DNA from: Candidatus Altimarinota bacterium | GTDB taxonomy: Bacteria; Patescibacteriota; Gracilibacteria; BD1-5; UBA2023 | NCBI GenBank assembly: GCA_008015855.1 | Contig: SSGK01000042.1 | Coordinates: 1 to 16,917, forward strand | Reading direction: 5' to 3' | DNA length: 16,917 nucleotides | Shown here: positions 1-8,423 of the stretch, piece after piece | Layout: each line of letters opens with the position of its first letter | How positions within the stretch are numbered: the stretch's first letter is position 1 | Notes under the pieces: generated by a model | The model's database searches: none | The model's input: the letters and a program-made list of their open reading frames with translations, nothing else | Told to the model about the DNA's origin: nothing | Made by a program: the position numbers and the translations under genes

Positions 1-296
1 ATTAAATTTTCGATGAATCCCGTACTTACTAATTCTTGAATCTTTTTATCTCAGCTCGTATATTTTTGATTTAATATATTTATTATCAGATTAAGTTCAT
101 TGTTATCTCATATTATATTCATATCTTCATCCAAATACTTATACTGTAAAAAATCTCACAGTACTCCGAAAACTATATATTTTTCATTCAAATCATCCAT
201 ACTATATCATGAATCAAAGAAAAATTCTCTAAATCCAGTTATCTCAGAAAATAGATATATATCTATTTGTTCATATGTTATATTATTTGAGTACAT
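1..296 (-). CDS. Hypothetical protein, possible immunity-type, 3' end cut by window edge
   Basis: The open frame starts at ATG 296 and runs off the left edge with 98 complete codons and no stop. Four of its seven glycines are TGA, for example in FDSGYS and VLGDFLQY. The pattern of a hydrophobic IVFGVLGDFL segment, an acidic middle and a late KIQELVSTGFIENL segment recalls small immunity proteins of polymorphic toxin systems. I cannot assign a family with certainty. The start overlaps the end of the preceding short ORF by 19 nt. No Shine-Dalgarno sequence is visible. The AT-rich composition matches its neighbours. It is more likely a real gene than chance because it stays open for 98 codons in a region dense with TAA and TAG. 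Confidence 0.6.
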
Positions 297-394
297 TTTT
301 TTAAATCATTAATAATATTATTTATCATATTTTGGTCTGAATTATTTAATCCCCCTTGATGAGTTTCTCGAGAGCATATCAACCATGCTTTCAT
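278..394 (-). CDS. Short ORF, doubtful or gene remnant
   Basis: This frame encodes 38 residues from ATG 394 to TAA 278, beginning MKAWLICSRETHQGG. The same frame stays open upstream to a TAA at 482-484, giving about 29 more codons but no ATG, so the true start could be a non-ATG codon or the 5' end could be lost. It overlaps the start of the edge gene by 19 nt, as in translationally coupled genes. No known family is recognised. It may be the decayed 3' part of a larger gene rather than a functional one. Confidence 0.3.
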   Translation of the reverse strand: MKAWLICSRETHQGGLNNSDQNMINNIINDLKKCTQII

Positions 395-471
395 TTCAAA
401 TTTTGACTCATTCTCTATAATTTTTTTGAATAAGCCATTAACAATACTACCTATACAATTTTTTAATACAA

Positions 472-765
472 TTAAATTTGATTATAAATTTGAGAACACT
501 GATTGATAAATTTAGATCAATTAATTCTATGATTTGAGAGTAAATGAACATATTCTTTCAATTGATTTGATTCAAAAGAAATACCATCATTTGACTCCAA
601 GAGATCAATACATTCTTCTAGTTCATTTTGAGTTATTTCAGAGGTAAGAAAATAACCTAGAATTAATTTTAATTCATACTGCGTTAATTGAAAATAATTA
701 ATATCAGAATCAACTGGAATTAGCTTTAATCTATTAATAAGCGATACGAAATCTTTTTTAGACAT
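472..765 (-). CDS. Hypothetical protein, 97 aa
   Basis: ATG at 765 opens a 97-residue frame beginning MSKKDFVSLINRLK and ending at TAA 472. One TGA near the C terminus (517-519) reads as glycine; the standard code would end the protein there. It appears soluble, with alternating helical segments (residues about 3-15, 25-45 and 48-75) and several acidic stretches. No family is recognised. The TTG seven codons upstream (786) is also in frame, but ATG is the simpler start. The gene lies 35 nt after the DUF2283 gene on the same strand, so the two are probably co-transcribed. Its small, acidic nature in an accessory block would suit an antitoxin or immunity role, which is only an inference. Confidence 0.6.
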
Positions 766-800
766 AATTAAACTTATTAGTAACAATAAAAAGGATTTAA

Positions 801-1013
801 CTAACCTATATTCTCAAAAGGCAATGAATTATCAATAAGTGACATAGGAATAACTTCAATTCAGAAAATTTTTCCGTCAAGAATGTCTATATTAATCATA
901 CCTCATGTATTCTCATCAATAACAGGAATGCTATAATCAATCGCGATTCCTTCTTTCTCAGGAAATAAGTAAATATAAGCTGCATCTGCAGTGAAATCTT
1001 TTGTTATTTTCAT
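801..1013 (-). CDS. DUF2283-type small protein, 70 aa
   Basis: The 70-residue product begins MKITKDFTADAAYIYL and carries a central INIDILDGKIFGIEVI segment. This is the layout of DUF2283 proteins: an N-terminal 'D..AD.AYI.L' strand, then an acidic strand, then 'D..G.I.GIEI'. The glycine in FGIEV, expected in the family, is encoded by TGA, as is one glycine in ENTGGM. The start overlaps the end of the upstream 102-aa gene by 10 nt, so the two are probably translationally coupled. The biochemical function of DUF2283 is not established. Small DUF2283 genes commonly sit beside other small genes and some have been suggested to act as antitoxin-like partners. Stop codon is TAG. Confidence 0.75.
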
Positions 1014-1312
1014 TCTGACTTTATTACATGAAATAAACGTTTTCTTTCATTTACAACATCAATTCTATCAAAATTCGTAAAAAAATCATACATATATTCT
1101 GACACTTGATAATTACTATTAAATACTACCTTACCAAAAGACGATAATATTTCAGATAATATTGCAAAGCTATTCTCAGCATCATCAAAAGAATTCTTTC
1201 ATTTAATGCTAAGAATTTCTTGCTTTACAATGTTTTCTAAATCTCGAAATTTTATATCCAATTGTTGTATACTATTTAATATCTCTTCTGATTCTAATTG
1301 AAATGATTTCAT
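1004..1312 (-). CDS. Hypothetical protein, 102 aa, coupled to the DUF2283 gene
   Basis: ATG 1312 to TAA 1004 encodes 102 residues beginning MKSFQLESEEILNSIQQ. Two TGA codons read as glycine (IKGKNS and SEGK). The protein appears mostly alpha-helical, with a charged N-terminal helix (residues about 5-36) that could form a coiled coil and a basic C-terminal segment NERKRLFHVIKSEGK. No family is recognised. It overlaps the DUF2283 gene by 10 nt, the usual geometry of a two-gene unit such as a toxin-antitoxin pair. It is the first gene downstream of the clpC terminator, so it should have its own promoter, but I see no convincing one. Confidence 0.65.
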
Positions 1313-1354
1313 ATTAATATTGATGAGGGGATTTTTACATGAAAAAGGAAATAA

Positions 1355-1390
1355 CAAAAATCCCTATAAAATAAGCTATTTTAATAGGGA
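1355..1390 (-). terminator. Rho-independent terminator of clpC
   Basis: The inverted repeat TCCCTATAAAATA / TATTTTAATAGGGA (1361-1390, one bulge, 3-nt apical loop) lies just after the clpC stop. On the minus strand it is followed directly by a run of five T (1356-1360). Confidence 0.8.
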
Positions 1391-1398
1391 CTTTCATT

Positions 1399-3963
1399 TT
1401 AGTTACACTCGAATACAAGTCACTTCTTCTCAATCGTTGTTGTAATCGTCTTGAGTCATTTCTTCTCAATCATCGCATCTGCAATCTTGTCCTCGATAGA
1501 GTCTTGGATAAATCGACGAACAGGGCGGGCACCATATTCAGGATTGTAGGTCTCTTTGAGGATATGATTCACCGTCTTTGTATCGTATGAATAATTGATA
1601 CCTACCGTCTTCATGCGTGCTACTAATTCATCGAGTTGAAGAACAATAATCTTCTTCATAACAGTCTTATCGAGCGGATTAAATGTCACTGTCTTATCGA
1701 TACGATTCAAGAATTCTGGTGTGAAGTACTCACTCAGTTGAGCCTGAATCTTCTCGCGAATCTCAGCATAATCACGAATAATCTTTGCCTCTTCAGATTC
1801 CGTAACATTGAATCCAATCTGTACCGCCTTTGAGTTAAATTCGTCACTTCCAATATTGGAAGTCATGATGATAATAGTGTTCTTAAAGTTCACTTTTCTT
1901 CCTTTTCCATCCGTAATCGTCCCATCTTCGAGAATCTGAAGGAGGAGATTATAGACATCAAAATTTCCTTTCTCAATCTCATCGAATAACACAATCGAAT
2001 ATGGCTTGCGGCGTACTCGTTCCGTTAGAAGTCCTCCTTCTTCGTAACCAACATATCCAGCCGTCGTACCGATGAGCTTTGAAGCGCTTGATTTATCCTG
2101 ATATTCACTCATATCTATCTTAATCAATGCCTTGGAATCCCCGAAGAACTCTTCTGCAAGAATCTTTACCAATTCAGTCTTTCCGACACCAGTTGGACCA
2201 AGAAAGAGGAATGAGCCAATCGGACGATTCTGATTTGAGATTCCAACGCGATTTCGCTTCAATGAATTTACGATTGAATCAACCGCATCATCCTGTCCGA
2301 GGATTCGCTTCTTCATCGCGGTAGCGAGATTTCGGAGACGAGACACATCTTCTGATTCGAGATTTTTAAGTGGTACTCCTGTAATCTGATGAACAACCCG
2401 TTGTACATCATCTCCTGTAATATGAAGGCGTTCTTCACGAGGGATAACACGTTTTTTCTTCTTTTCTTCTATCTCCTTCGTAATCTCTTCGAGGCGCTTC
2501 TTTGCAGCAATTGCTTTCTGATACTGTTGAGAAATAACGAAATTCTCGATATCTTTTTGGATTCCTTCGATTTTTGCCTTGAGATCAGATATCTCCTTCG
2601 TGTCGAAGTTGTAGGTCATACTCTTTGCACTACATGCCTCATCGATTAGGTCGATTGCCTTATCAGGCAGGAATCGATCGGTAATATAGCGAACAGAGAG
2701 GTTTACTGCATCGTCAATCGCACTATCATCGATGATGAGATTATGAAATTCTTCAAATCCTTCACGAAGTCCACGAATCACATTATTAGTGGTTGGGATA
2801 TCTGGTTCCGCTACATCAATCTTTTGAAAGCGACGCTCCAAGGCAGTATCTTTCTCGATATATTTCTGATATTCAGAAAGTGTGGTAGCGCCAATAAGAC
2901 AAATCTTTCCACGACTCATGGCAGGCTTGAGAATATTTGCTGCATCGAGGGATCATTCACCTCCACCAGCACCGATAATCGTATGAATCTCATCGATAAA
3001 GAGGATAATCTCATTTTCCATCTTGGATGCCTCATCGATTACTTGCTTAATACGTGCTTCAAATTCTCCACGGTACTTCGTACCCGCAACCATAGATGAC
3101 ATATCAAGAGCAATCACTCGCTTCCCTTGCATCGCAAATGGAACCTTTCCTTCTGCAATACGGAGTGCAAGTCATTCCGCTACCGCTGTCTTTCCTACTC
3201 ATGGATCACCTACGAGACATGGATTATTCTTCGTCTTTCGATTCAATACGGAGATAAGTCGTTCGATTTCAACGTCTCGACCAATAATCGGATCAATTTT
3301 CTTATTTCGAGCCTCTTCTGTGAGATCCGTTCCAAAGAAATCAATAGCCGGAGTGGAAGACTCTTTCTTTCCATCCTGTGGTTTATTCACGGTAAATGGA
3401 TTATTTGGATTGGGAGCCTGATTTCCTGGTGTATTCATACCAGAAAATCCCTGTTCTAGCATCTCCATAATATTATCGATTGGCTCGAAAATATTTCCAT
3501 TATTTCCCTGCTGTGATGCATGAAGTTTATTCATATCAACAATATGTGCCTCAAAATCCTTTGGACTAATACCCACAAAATCGAGGAGTTGATAGAACCA
3601 ATTCTCTGTCTGCACTCGAAACATAGCGAGAAGAAAGTCTTCGATACCTGCTTTCGACTTCTGGAAGCTAGCCGCTACCTTCATACTCATAACGATGAGA
3701 TCCTTGAGTCTCTGAGAAATCCCAAGATAATCCCCAGCTCGTTGTCCGGTAGAATTATTAAATGGTGGACGAGAGAGTACATCGATAACTATATCATTAT
3801 TGATTCAAAAACTGCTCAAAAGTTCAAATATTGAACCATTTTTGATATATGTTATCTGGATAAATACATCTTCTGGGAGAATTTCCTTATATCAGAACTG
3901 CTTTACACGCCCTTCGGCATCGAGCATAACTTGTTTATATTCTTCTGTAAAATTATTAAACAT
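1399..3963 (-). CDS. clpC: ClpC-type AAA+ unfoldase/chaperone, ATP-binding subunit
   Basis: An 854-residue Hsp100 ATPase, which in the family forms hexamers that unfold proteins for the ClpP protease. The N-terminal region (about 1-150) looks like a divergent Clp N-domain. The first AAA+ module has Walker A GDPGVGKT at residues 252-259, Walker B FIDE, and an arginine-finger segment ALERRF. A short charged linker (about residues 450-510, rich in KKR and E) replaces the long ClpB middle domain, hence ClpC rather than ClpB. The second module has Walker A GPTGVGKT at 589-596 and Walker B VLFDEIEK. About seven TGA codons read as glycine, including Gly255 inside the first Walker A (3199-3201). The standard code would split the gene into pieces. 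Start ATG 3963 has no Shine-Dalgarno sequence; a palindrome lies 26-53 nt upstream. No clpP lies in the window. Confidence 0.93.
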
Positions 3964-3988
3964 AACAACGTGAGTAAATTTTATGTGA

Positions 3989-4016
3989 AAAGCACGCTGT
4001 AAAAACAGCGCACTTT
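3989..4016 (-). promoter_or_regulatory. Palindrome in the clpC leader, possible HrcA operator (CIRCE-like)
   Basis: AAAGCACGCTGT (3989-4000) and ACAGCGCACTTT (4005-4016) form an imperfect palindrome around AAAA, pairing at 10 of 12 positions. It begins 26 nt upstream of the clpC ATG and has no T-run next to it on either strand, so it is not a good terminator. The left half resembles the CIRCE half-site (AGCAC core), but the right half and the gap fit poorly. Since hrcA is in this window and class I or III heat-shock genes such as clp genes are often repressed at such sites, an operator is a reasonable guess, not an identification. Confidence 0.35.
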
Positions 4017-4161
4017 GATACTACAAAGATACCATAGAATAGGGAAAAAATCAATCATTTCCCCTTGCAAATAATACGACTTCATGTCATATAGATTATT
4101 GCTTTTTTCTCTCTTTTTACGAAAATAGAATGAGTTCACTTTATTTATTATACATTCGTAT

Positions 4162-4860
4162 ATGAATATCCTCTTGGTTGAAGATGATTCTGGAATAATT
4201 ACCCCCTTGAAGCTCTATCTCGAATGAGCAAATTTTCAGGTATCCGTTTGTATGGATGGATCCCTTGCATATGAGGCATTTAAGAACGAGAAACCCCAAC
4301 TTGTTATCCTCGACCTCAATCTCCCTGGAAAGAACGGAGTTGATATCTGTCGTGAGATTCGAGCAAACTCGAAAACACCGATTATCATCCTCTCTGCTCG
4401 AGAAAGCGAAGATGACAAGGTTACCCTTCTTGAAATTGGCGCAGATGATTATGTCGCAAAGCCATTTTCTCCCCGAGAACTCGTAGCACGGATTCATGCT
4501 GTTATCAAGCGTACCGAATCACTCCAACCAAAAGAACCCAAGAATTCAAAAATTATCACATATAACGGATTAACCCTCGATAGCAAGAATCATATTTGTA
4601 CTCTCGATGAATCAGAGATTAAGCTGACAAAAACAGAATTTTCAATCCTTGAATACCTTCTAAAAAATGCAAAATGAGTCGTAAAAAGAGAGGCTCTTAT
4701 GAAGGATATCATCGGATATGACAATTATATCTATGATAGAACCATCGACACACATATTAAAAATCTTCGAAGAAAGGTAGCAAGTGCTATCGATATCGAG
4801 ACGATTCGCGGAGTAGGATACCGTATATACGAGGCTGGAAGCAAAAAAGAAGAGGAATAA
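4162..4860 (+). CDS. OmpR/PhoB-family response regulator
   Basis: A 232-residue two-component regulator. The receiver domain (residues 1 to about 115) has the acidic pair Asp8/Asp9, the phosphoacceptor Asp51 in VILDLNLPG, Ser78 in the LSARE segment and Lys100 in YVAKPFSP. The C-terminal winged-helix DNA-binding domain (about 130-225) ends with the typical DTHIKNLRRK and IRGVGYR motifs. TGA codons give Gly22 and the glycine in NAKGVV; without recoding the protein would be broken twice. No histidine kinase gene is adjacent, so it is an orphan here and its signal and targets cannot be told. It is divergent from clpC across about 200 nt. No Shine-Dalgarno sequence. The stop codon lies inside the terminator hairpin. 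Confidence 0.93.
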
Positions 4861-4874
4861 CCCCTTCTTTTTTT
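4843..4874 (+). terminator. Rho-independent terminator of the response regulator
   Basis: AAAAAAGAAGAGG (4843-4855) pairs with CCCCTTCTTTTTTT (4861-4874) with one mismatch. The loop AATAA contains the TAA stop codon of the gene, and the descending arm supplies the T-run. Confidence 0.75.
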
Positions 4875-4883
4875 ATAGAAAAT

Positions 4884-4911
4884 TTGCCTTGCATCCAAAG
4901 CTCTATACAAT
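4884..4911 (+). promoter_or_regulatory. Putative sigma70-type promoter of murA
   Basis: TTGCCT (4884-4889), a 16-nt spacer and TACAAT (4906-4911) lie 25 nt upstream of the murA ATG. The leader would be only about 18-20 nt and has no Shine-Dalgarno sequence. Confidence 0.55.
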
Positions 4912-4936
4912 ACCCGTCACTCATTACATTCAATTT

Positions 4937-6190
4937 ATGTTACGAATCCAAGGACCCCAGACAGTATCAGGCGAAATCCAGATATCTGGATCAAAAAATG
5001 CAGCACTCCCCCTTATCGCTGCAAGCCTCTATTTCGAAGAATCAACCCTTACAAACGTTCCACGCATCGGAGATGTATTCACCTTTCTAGCAATCATCGA
5101 ATCACTCGGTGTGACCGTTCAATTTGAAGGAAATACCCTAAAAATGAATACTAAGAACATGTCCCTGGATAACCTCGATCGAGTTCTTATTAAGAAGATT
5201 CGTGTAGGCATCTTTCTTATCCCCGTGCTCCTCGAACGATTCGGGAACATAGAAATTCCCTACCCTGGAGGCTGTAATATCGGAAAACGTCCTATCGACG
5301 ATCATATTCGTGGATTTCAGGCAATGGGATACGCGTATGAATGAGAAGATGATATCGTAAAATTCTCTGGAACTCCCCTCAATACAGCGATTGAACTTTC
5401 AGCAGGTTTTGCGGTTACAGCGACAGAAAACATGATTATTGCGAATGCTTTCCGCTCTGGAAAGACAACTATCAAGCTTGCTGCCATCGAACCACACGTA
5501 CTCAATCTTATTGAGTATCTGAAAAATGCGGGAGCGTCTATTCAGATTGATCATAATCATACGATTACGATAGAATGAACAAATATTAAACCAAAAAATA
5601 ATAATTGAACAGTTATTCATGATTATATTGAAAGCTGAACCTTTATTATACTGGCTGCTATTGCGAGCAAAGATTTTCTTGATATTAAGAATGCTCGTCA
5701 GCAAGATCTCTTTGCCTTCCTCTCAAAGTGTCGAGAAGCATGAGTACGTTTTGAAGACCTCTGAGATGACACTCTTCGTGTCTATAACTCTCGAGAAAGC
5801 CTCAAACCAGTCCATATCCAAACGAACATATTCCCAGGATTTCCAACTGACTTACAGTCTCCGTTTTCTATCCTCATGACCCAGGCAGAAGGAGTTTCTC
5901 GCATTCACGAGGTTCTCTTTGAGTGAAGACTGAATTGGCTCGTAGAAATCGAAAAGATGAAGTGACATATCGCTATTATGAATCCTCATGAAGCCCTCGT
6001 ATTCTGAAAGACTCATCTCCGATGAGCTACCGTTTCGAGTTGGGATCTTCGTGCGGGTGTGGCGATGATACTCGCTGGCATGATTACCGATGGAGTTACT
6101 GACATTACCAACGTTGAATATATCGAGCGTGGTTATGAGAATATTATCGGAAAACTTGCGAGTATTTGAGCAACTATTGAAACTATCTAG
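4937..6190 (+). CDS. murA: UDP-N-acetylglucosamine 1-carboxyvinyltransferase
   Basis: MurA transfers enolpyruvate from phosphoenolpyruvate to UDP-GlcNAc, the first committed step of peptidoglycan synthesis in the cytoplasm. The 417-residue length matches the family. Lys20 in SGSKNA, the reactive Cys113 in PGGCNIGKRP, Asp305 in GFPTDLQ and the DLRAG segment correspond to the known active-site residues. A cysteine (not aspartate) at 113 predicts fosfomycin sensitivity. About ten TGA codons read as glycine. Start ATG 4937 gives the family N terminus MLRIQGPQTVSGEI. It heads a three-gene run: a 59-aa gene follows after 2 nt and an ATP-grasp gene after that. Stop codon is TAG. Confidence 0.96.
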
Positions 6191-6192
6191 CT

Positions 6193-6372
6193 ATGTGATA
6201 CGGCGATTACACACCGAGCAGTGGTCATCATCCGAAAAAACCACTCTCCAAAAAACAACTCAAAAAAATCCAAGAAGCCTACAACAAAGTTGATTCCATT
6301 CAGGAATATATAAAAGAACAAGAGGAAAAAGAGAAAAAAGATACGAATATTAATCTTGATACTATTTTTTAA
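6193..6372 (+). CDS. Small hypothetical protein, 59 aa
   Basis: ATG 6193 begins 2 nt after the murA stop and the frame runs to TAA 6372. The second codon is TGA, read as glycine (MGYGDYTPSSGHHPKK), so the standard code would miss the gene completely. The N-terminal third is rich in glycine, proline and histidine. Residues about 19-50 are highly charged (KKQLKKIQEAYNKV, EQEEKEKK) and should form a helix. No family is recognised. The next gene starts 5 nt downstream, so this is very likely a translated member of the murA transcript. Confidence 0.65.
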
Positions 6373-6377
6373 TACCT

Positions 6378-7595
6378 ATGATACGTAATTTTCTACATCA
6401 TTCCGACGAAATTCGTGAAGAATTAAAAGGAGCACTTCGATCTTTCTTCAATTCAGAAACTCTCATACTCAATGATACCAGACTTCTTATCATCCCAGAA
6501 GTTCTTCCGCATATACCTTTTGTCGGATGATACGACCAGAGAATTCTCCCCATTCTTTCTGATACCAATTTCGCACTCTCTGACCCATTTTATGACGATA
6601 TCTTACACTACTTTCAGAGATTAGGACTTTCAGAAAATGTTCATATTCATTCATTTGAAAATAATCCAAGTATCTCACTCACAGAAAATATTCTTTCGAA
6701 CCCCTCATTTATCGAAGAATTGAAGCAGAGAAATTATAAAACACTTATCAATTTTTCAGTAGATAGTCGTGTAGAACAACTGGCAAGCGCTATTGGAGCA
6801 GAGTGTATCGTATCATCTGTGGTATCAAATCAGGCAAATGATAAATGATTACTTAAAAAGTTTTTGTCTCATGCTGACTTACCAACGATAGAAGGTGTTT
6901 ATACGAGCGACGCGAATGTTATACGTGAATATTTTGAGAGAAAAGAACACTACTTTTTCAAATCTCCCCACGGTGTTTCTGGATATGGATTCTGGAGTAA
7001 TCAAAAGAATTCACTCGAAGATATCCTTTCTCAATACAATGGCATTGAACTTATTATCGAGCGCGTTATCGAAAAAGAGAGTTCTCCGAGTATTCAATTC
7101 TGTATCTACGAAAATGACGGAGTAAAAAATGCTATTATATTTGGTTTTACCGATCAAATCCTCGAAGGATGACAGCACTATCTCGGGAATGAATCGCCAA
7201 GTATCTATTTCAAGGAAAACAAAGAGATTACACGAGAATGTCTCAGACAATCAGAAAAAATTATCGAATACATCATGAGTCTTGGTTATGTGTGATTTGG
7301 TGGTATTGATTTTATGGTGAGCACCGAAAAACAGGTGTATGCAAGTGAGGTAAATGCACGATTTACGGGTGCAACCTACCCTGCAATTACGAGTTTCCTC
7401 CTTTCCTGATCCCTCGTTACTCCATGGAAATACATTACCCACGAGTGAGTCACTGGAAGCATCACAGAACATCTTGAAAAATCGATACAAAATCCAGAAG
7501 AGTATGGAACTTTTCCCCTCTGTATAGCTCCACTGGAGAAATACTGACGAACACAGATTCTCACCATCTGACTCGTAGATGAGCACGATATATAG
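6378..7595 (+). CDS. ATP-grasp ligase-like protein
   Basis: A 405-residue protein with an N-terminal pre-ATP-grasp-like region (about 1-165) and an ATP-grasp fold. Evidence for the fold: NDKGLLKKFL (about 153-162), which resembles the 'NDK..' entry of carboxylate-amine ligase relatives; a FFKSPHGVSGYG glycine-rich loop (about 192-203); ELIIERVI; and the metal-binding segment GGIDFM (308-313) followed by SEVNARFTGA (about 324-333). Family members join a carboxylate to an amine or thiol through an acyl-phosphate. The substrate cannot be told here. It might make a small peptide or modify an amino acid. It ends the murA transcript (5 nt after the 59-aa gene) and is followed by an amidotransferase gene with its own promoter. 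Many TGA glycines. Stop TAG. Confidence 0.8.
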
Positions 7596-7597
7596 TA

Positions 7598-7625
7598 TTG
7601 ACTTATGTTATATTAATATTATAAT
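7598..7625 (+). promoter_or_regulatory. Strong sigma70-type promoter of the amidotransferase gene
   Basis: TTGACT (7598-7603), a 16-nt spacer and TATAAT (7620-7625) lie in a very AT-rich gap just after the ATP-grasp stop codon. A start about 7 nt past the -10 box leaves a leader of about 15 nt with no Shine-Dalgarno sequence. Confidence 0.75.
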
Positions 7626-7647
7626 ATTAATTACTTAACTCACTACT

Positions 7648-8391
7648 ATGCAAAAACTTGCCATTATATCTTCGGTACAACCTGGGATATTTTCTGAGAT
7701 TGCAAACAACGCTTCATTTGGCTTTACGGATGCTGAACGAGCCAGCGCACTCAAAGATGAAAAACAGGTATTCCTCGATGCTATCTGAATCCCGAATCTC
7801 GAAGAAAAGGTTCAGATAGAAGTAATTCGCGCAATGGACGGAATACCGAAAGAATACAGTGCTGATGCATATATACTCGGAGGATCCCCTGCTATGGTTA
7901 CAGAAAGAAATGAAAAAGAATGGGTGGATCGTTTGATTCGTTTTATCCAAGGTCAGATAGAAAAAGGAACTCCTATTTTTGGAATTTGTTTCTGACATCA
8001 GGTACTCGCCACCGCTGCTGGATGAAAGGTTGACTGGATGCAAAAAAGAAAAATCGGAAAATGAAAGGCTATTACTGGAAAAGAAGATATTACCTCTCTT
8101 TGGTCACATAAACAAACCGTGATTAACCCTGGAGCAGCTACAATAATAGGAAGTTGAGAGAATCTCAGGAATTCACCTATCCAAATGATTCAGATCGAGA
8201 ATGCAACGGGTATGCAGTTTCATCCAGAATTTACCCCAGAATTCACCGCATTCCTCGTAAAACTTATGAAAAAGCAGATACAAGACGAGTGACTCAATCC
8301 TGATGAAATACTGAAAGAACTCTCACTCATGCAATGAAATCCTTCTAGAATACTTCTTGAACAGTTTGTACGAAAATATTATAATATATAA
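7648..8391 (+). CDS. Class I glutamine amidotransferase
   Basis: A 247-residue stand-alone GATase1-fold protein that would hydrolyse glutamine to supply ammonia, or act as a related hydrolase. The triad is complete: nucleophile Cys114 in GICFGHQVLA, and His192 with Glu194 in GMQFHPEF. The middle segment SLWSHKQTVINPG corresponds to the 'SH.D.V..LP.G' part of GuaA-like amidotransferases. Gly116 in the nucleophile elbow is encoded by TGA (7993-7995). The C-terminal extension after residue 205 (ELSLMQGNPSRILLEQFV) is family-typical in stand-alone members. No synthase domain is fused. The nearest possible partner is the ATP-grasp protein upstream, though a separate promoter lies between them. Possible specificities include peptide, GMP-like or gamma-glutamyl substrates; none is shown. 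Confidence 0.9.
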
Positions 8392-8423
8392 TAAATCCCC
8401 ACATATGTTGGGATTTATTATTA
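8387..8423. terminator. Bidirectional terminator between convergent genes
   Basis: AATAAATCCC (8390-8399) and GGGATTTATT (8410-8419) form a perfect 10-bp stem, extended by ACATATGT pairing in the loop. It lies between the plus-strand amidotransferase (stop at 8391) and the minus-strand exported protein (stop at 8421), and both strands read AT-rich tails. It probably serves both genes. Confidence 0.7.

Larger units (their letters stand above)
1..1312. other. Very AT-rich accessory block of small minus-strand genes
   Basis: This stretch is visibly richer in A and T than the housekeeping genes to its right. It contains only short minus-strand ORFs, tightly packed or overlapping, that begin after the clpC terminator. 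The mix of tiny unknown proteins with a DUF2283-type protein and an immunity-like fragment is typical of defence, toxin-antitoxin or polymorphic-toxin immunity neighbourhoods. That role is inference. The genes still use TGA as glycine, so they are adapted to the host code. The left boundary is outside the window. Confidence 0.5.

Noticed and set aside
100..312. Plus-strand 70-codon ORF at the left end
   Set aside because: It runs antisense to the edge gene, has low-complexity AT-driven composition (Ile, Ser, Tyr, Phe) and no recognisable features.
2389..3459. Several long plus-strand ORFs opposite clpC
   Set aside because: They are antisense shadows of a strongly conserved ClpC coding frame; none has a plausible domain.
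3989..4016. The clpC-leader palindrome as a transcription terminator
   Set aside because: No T-run follows it on either strand, and it lies upstream of a gene start rather than after a gene end on its own strand.
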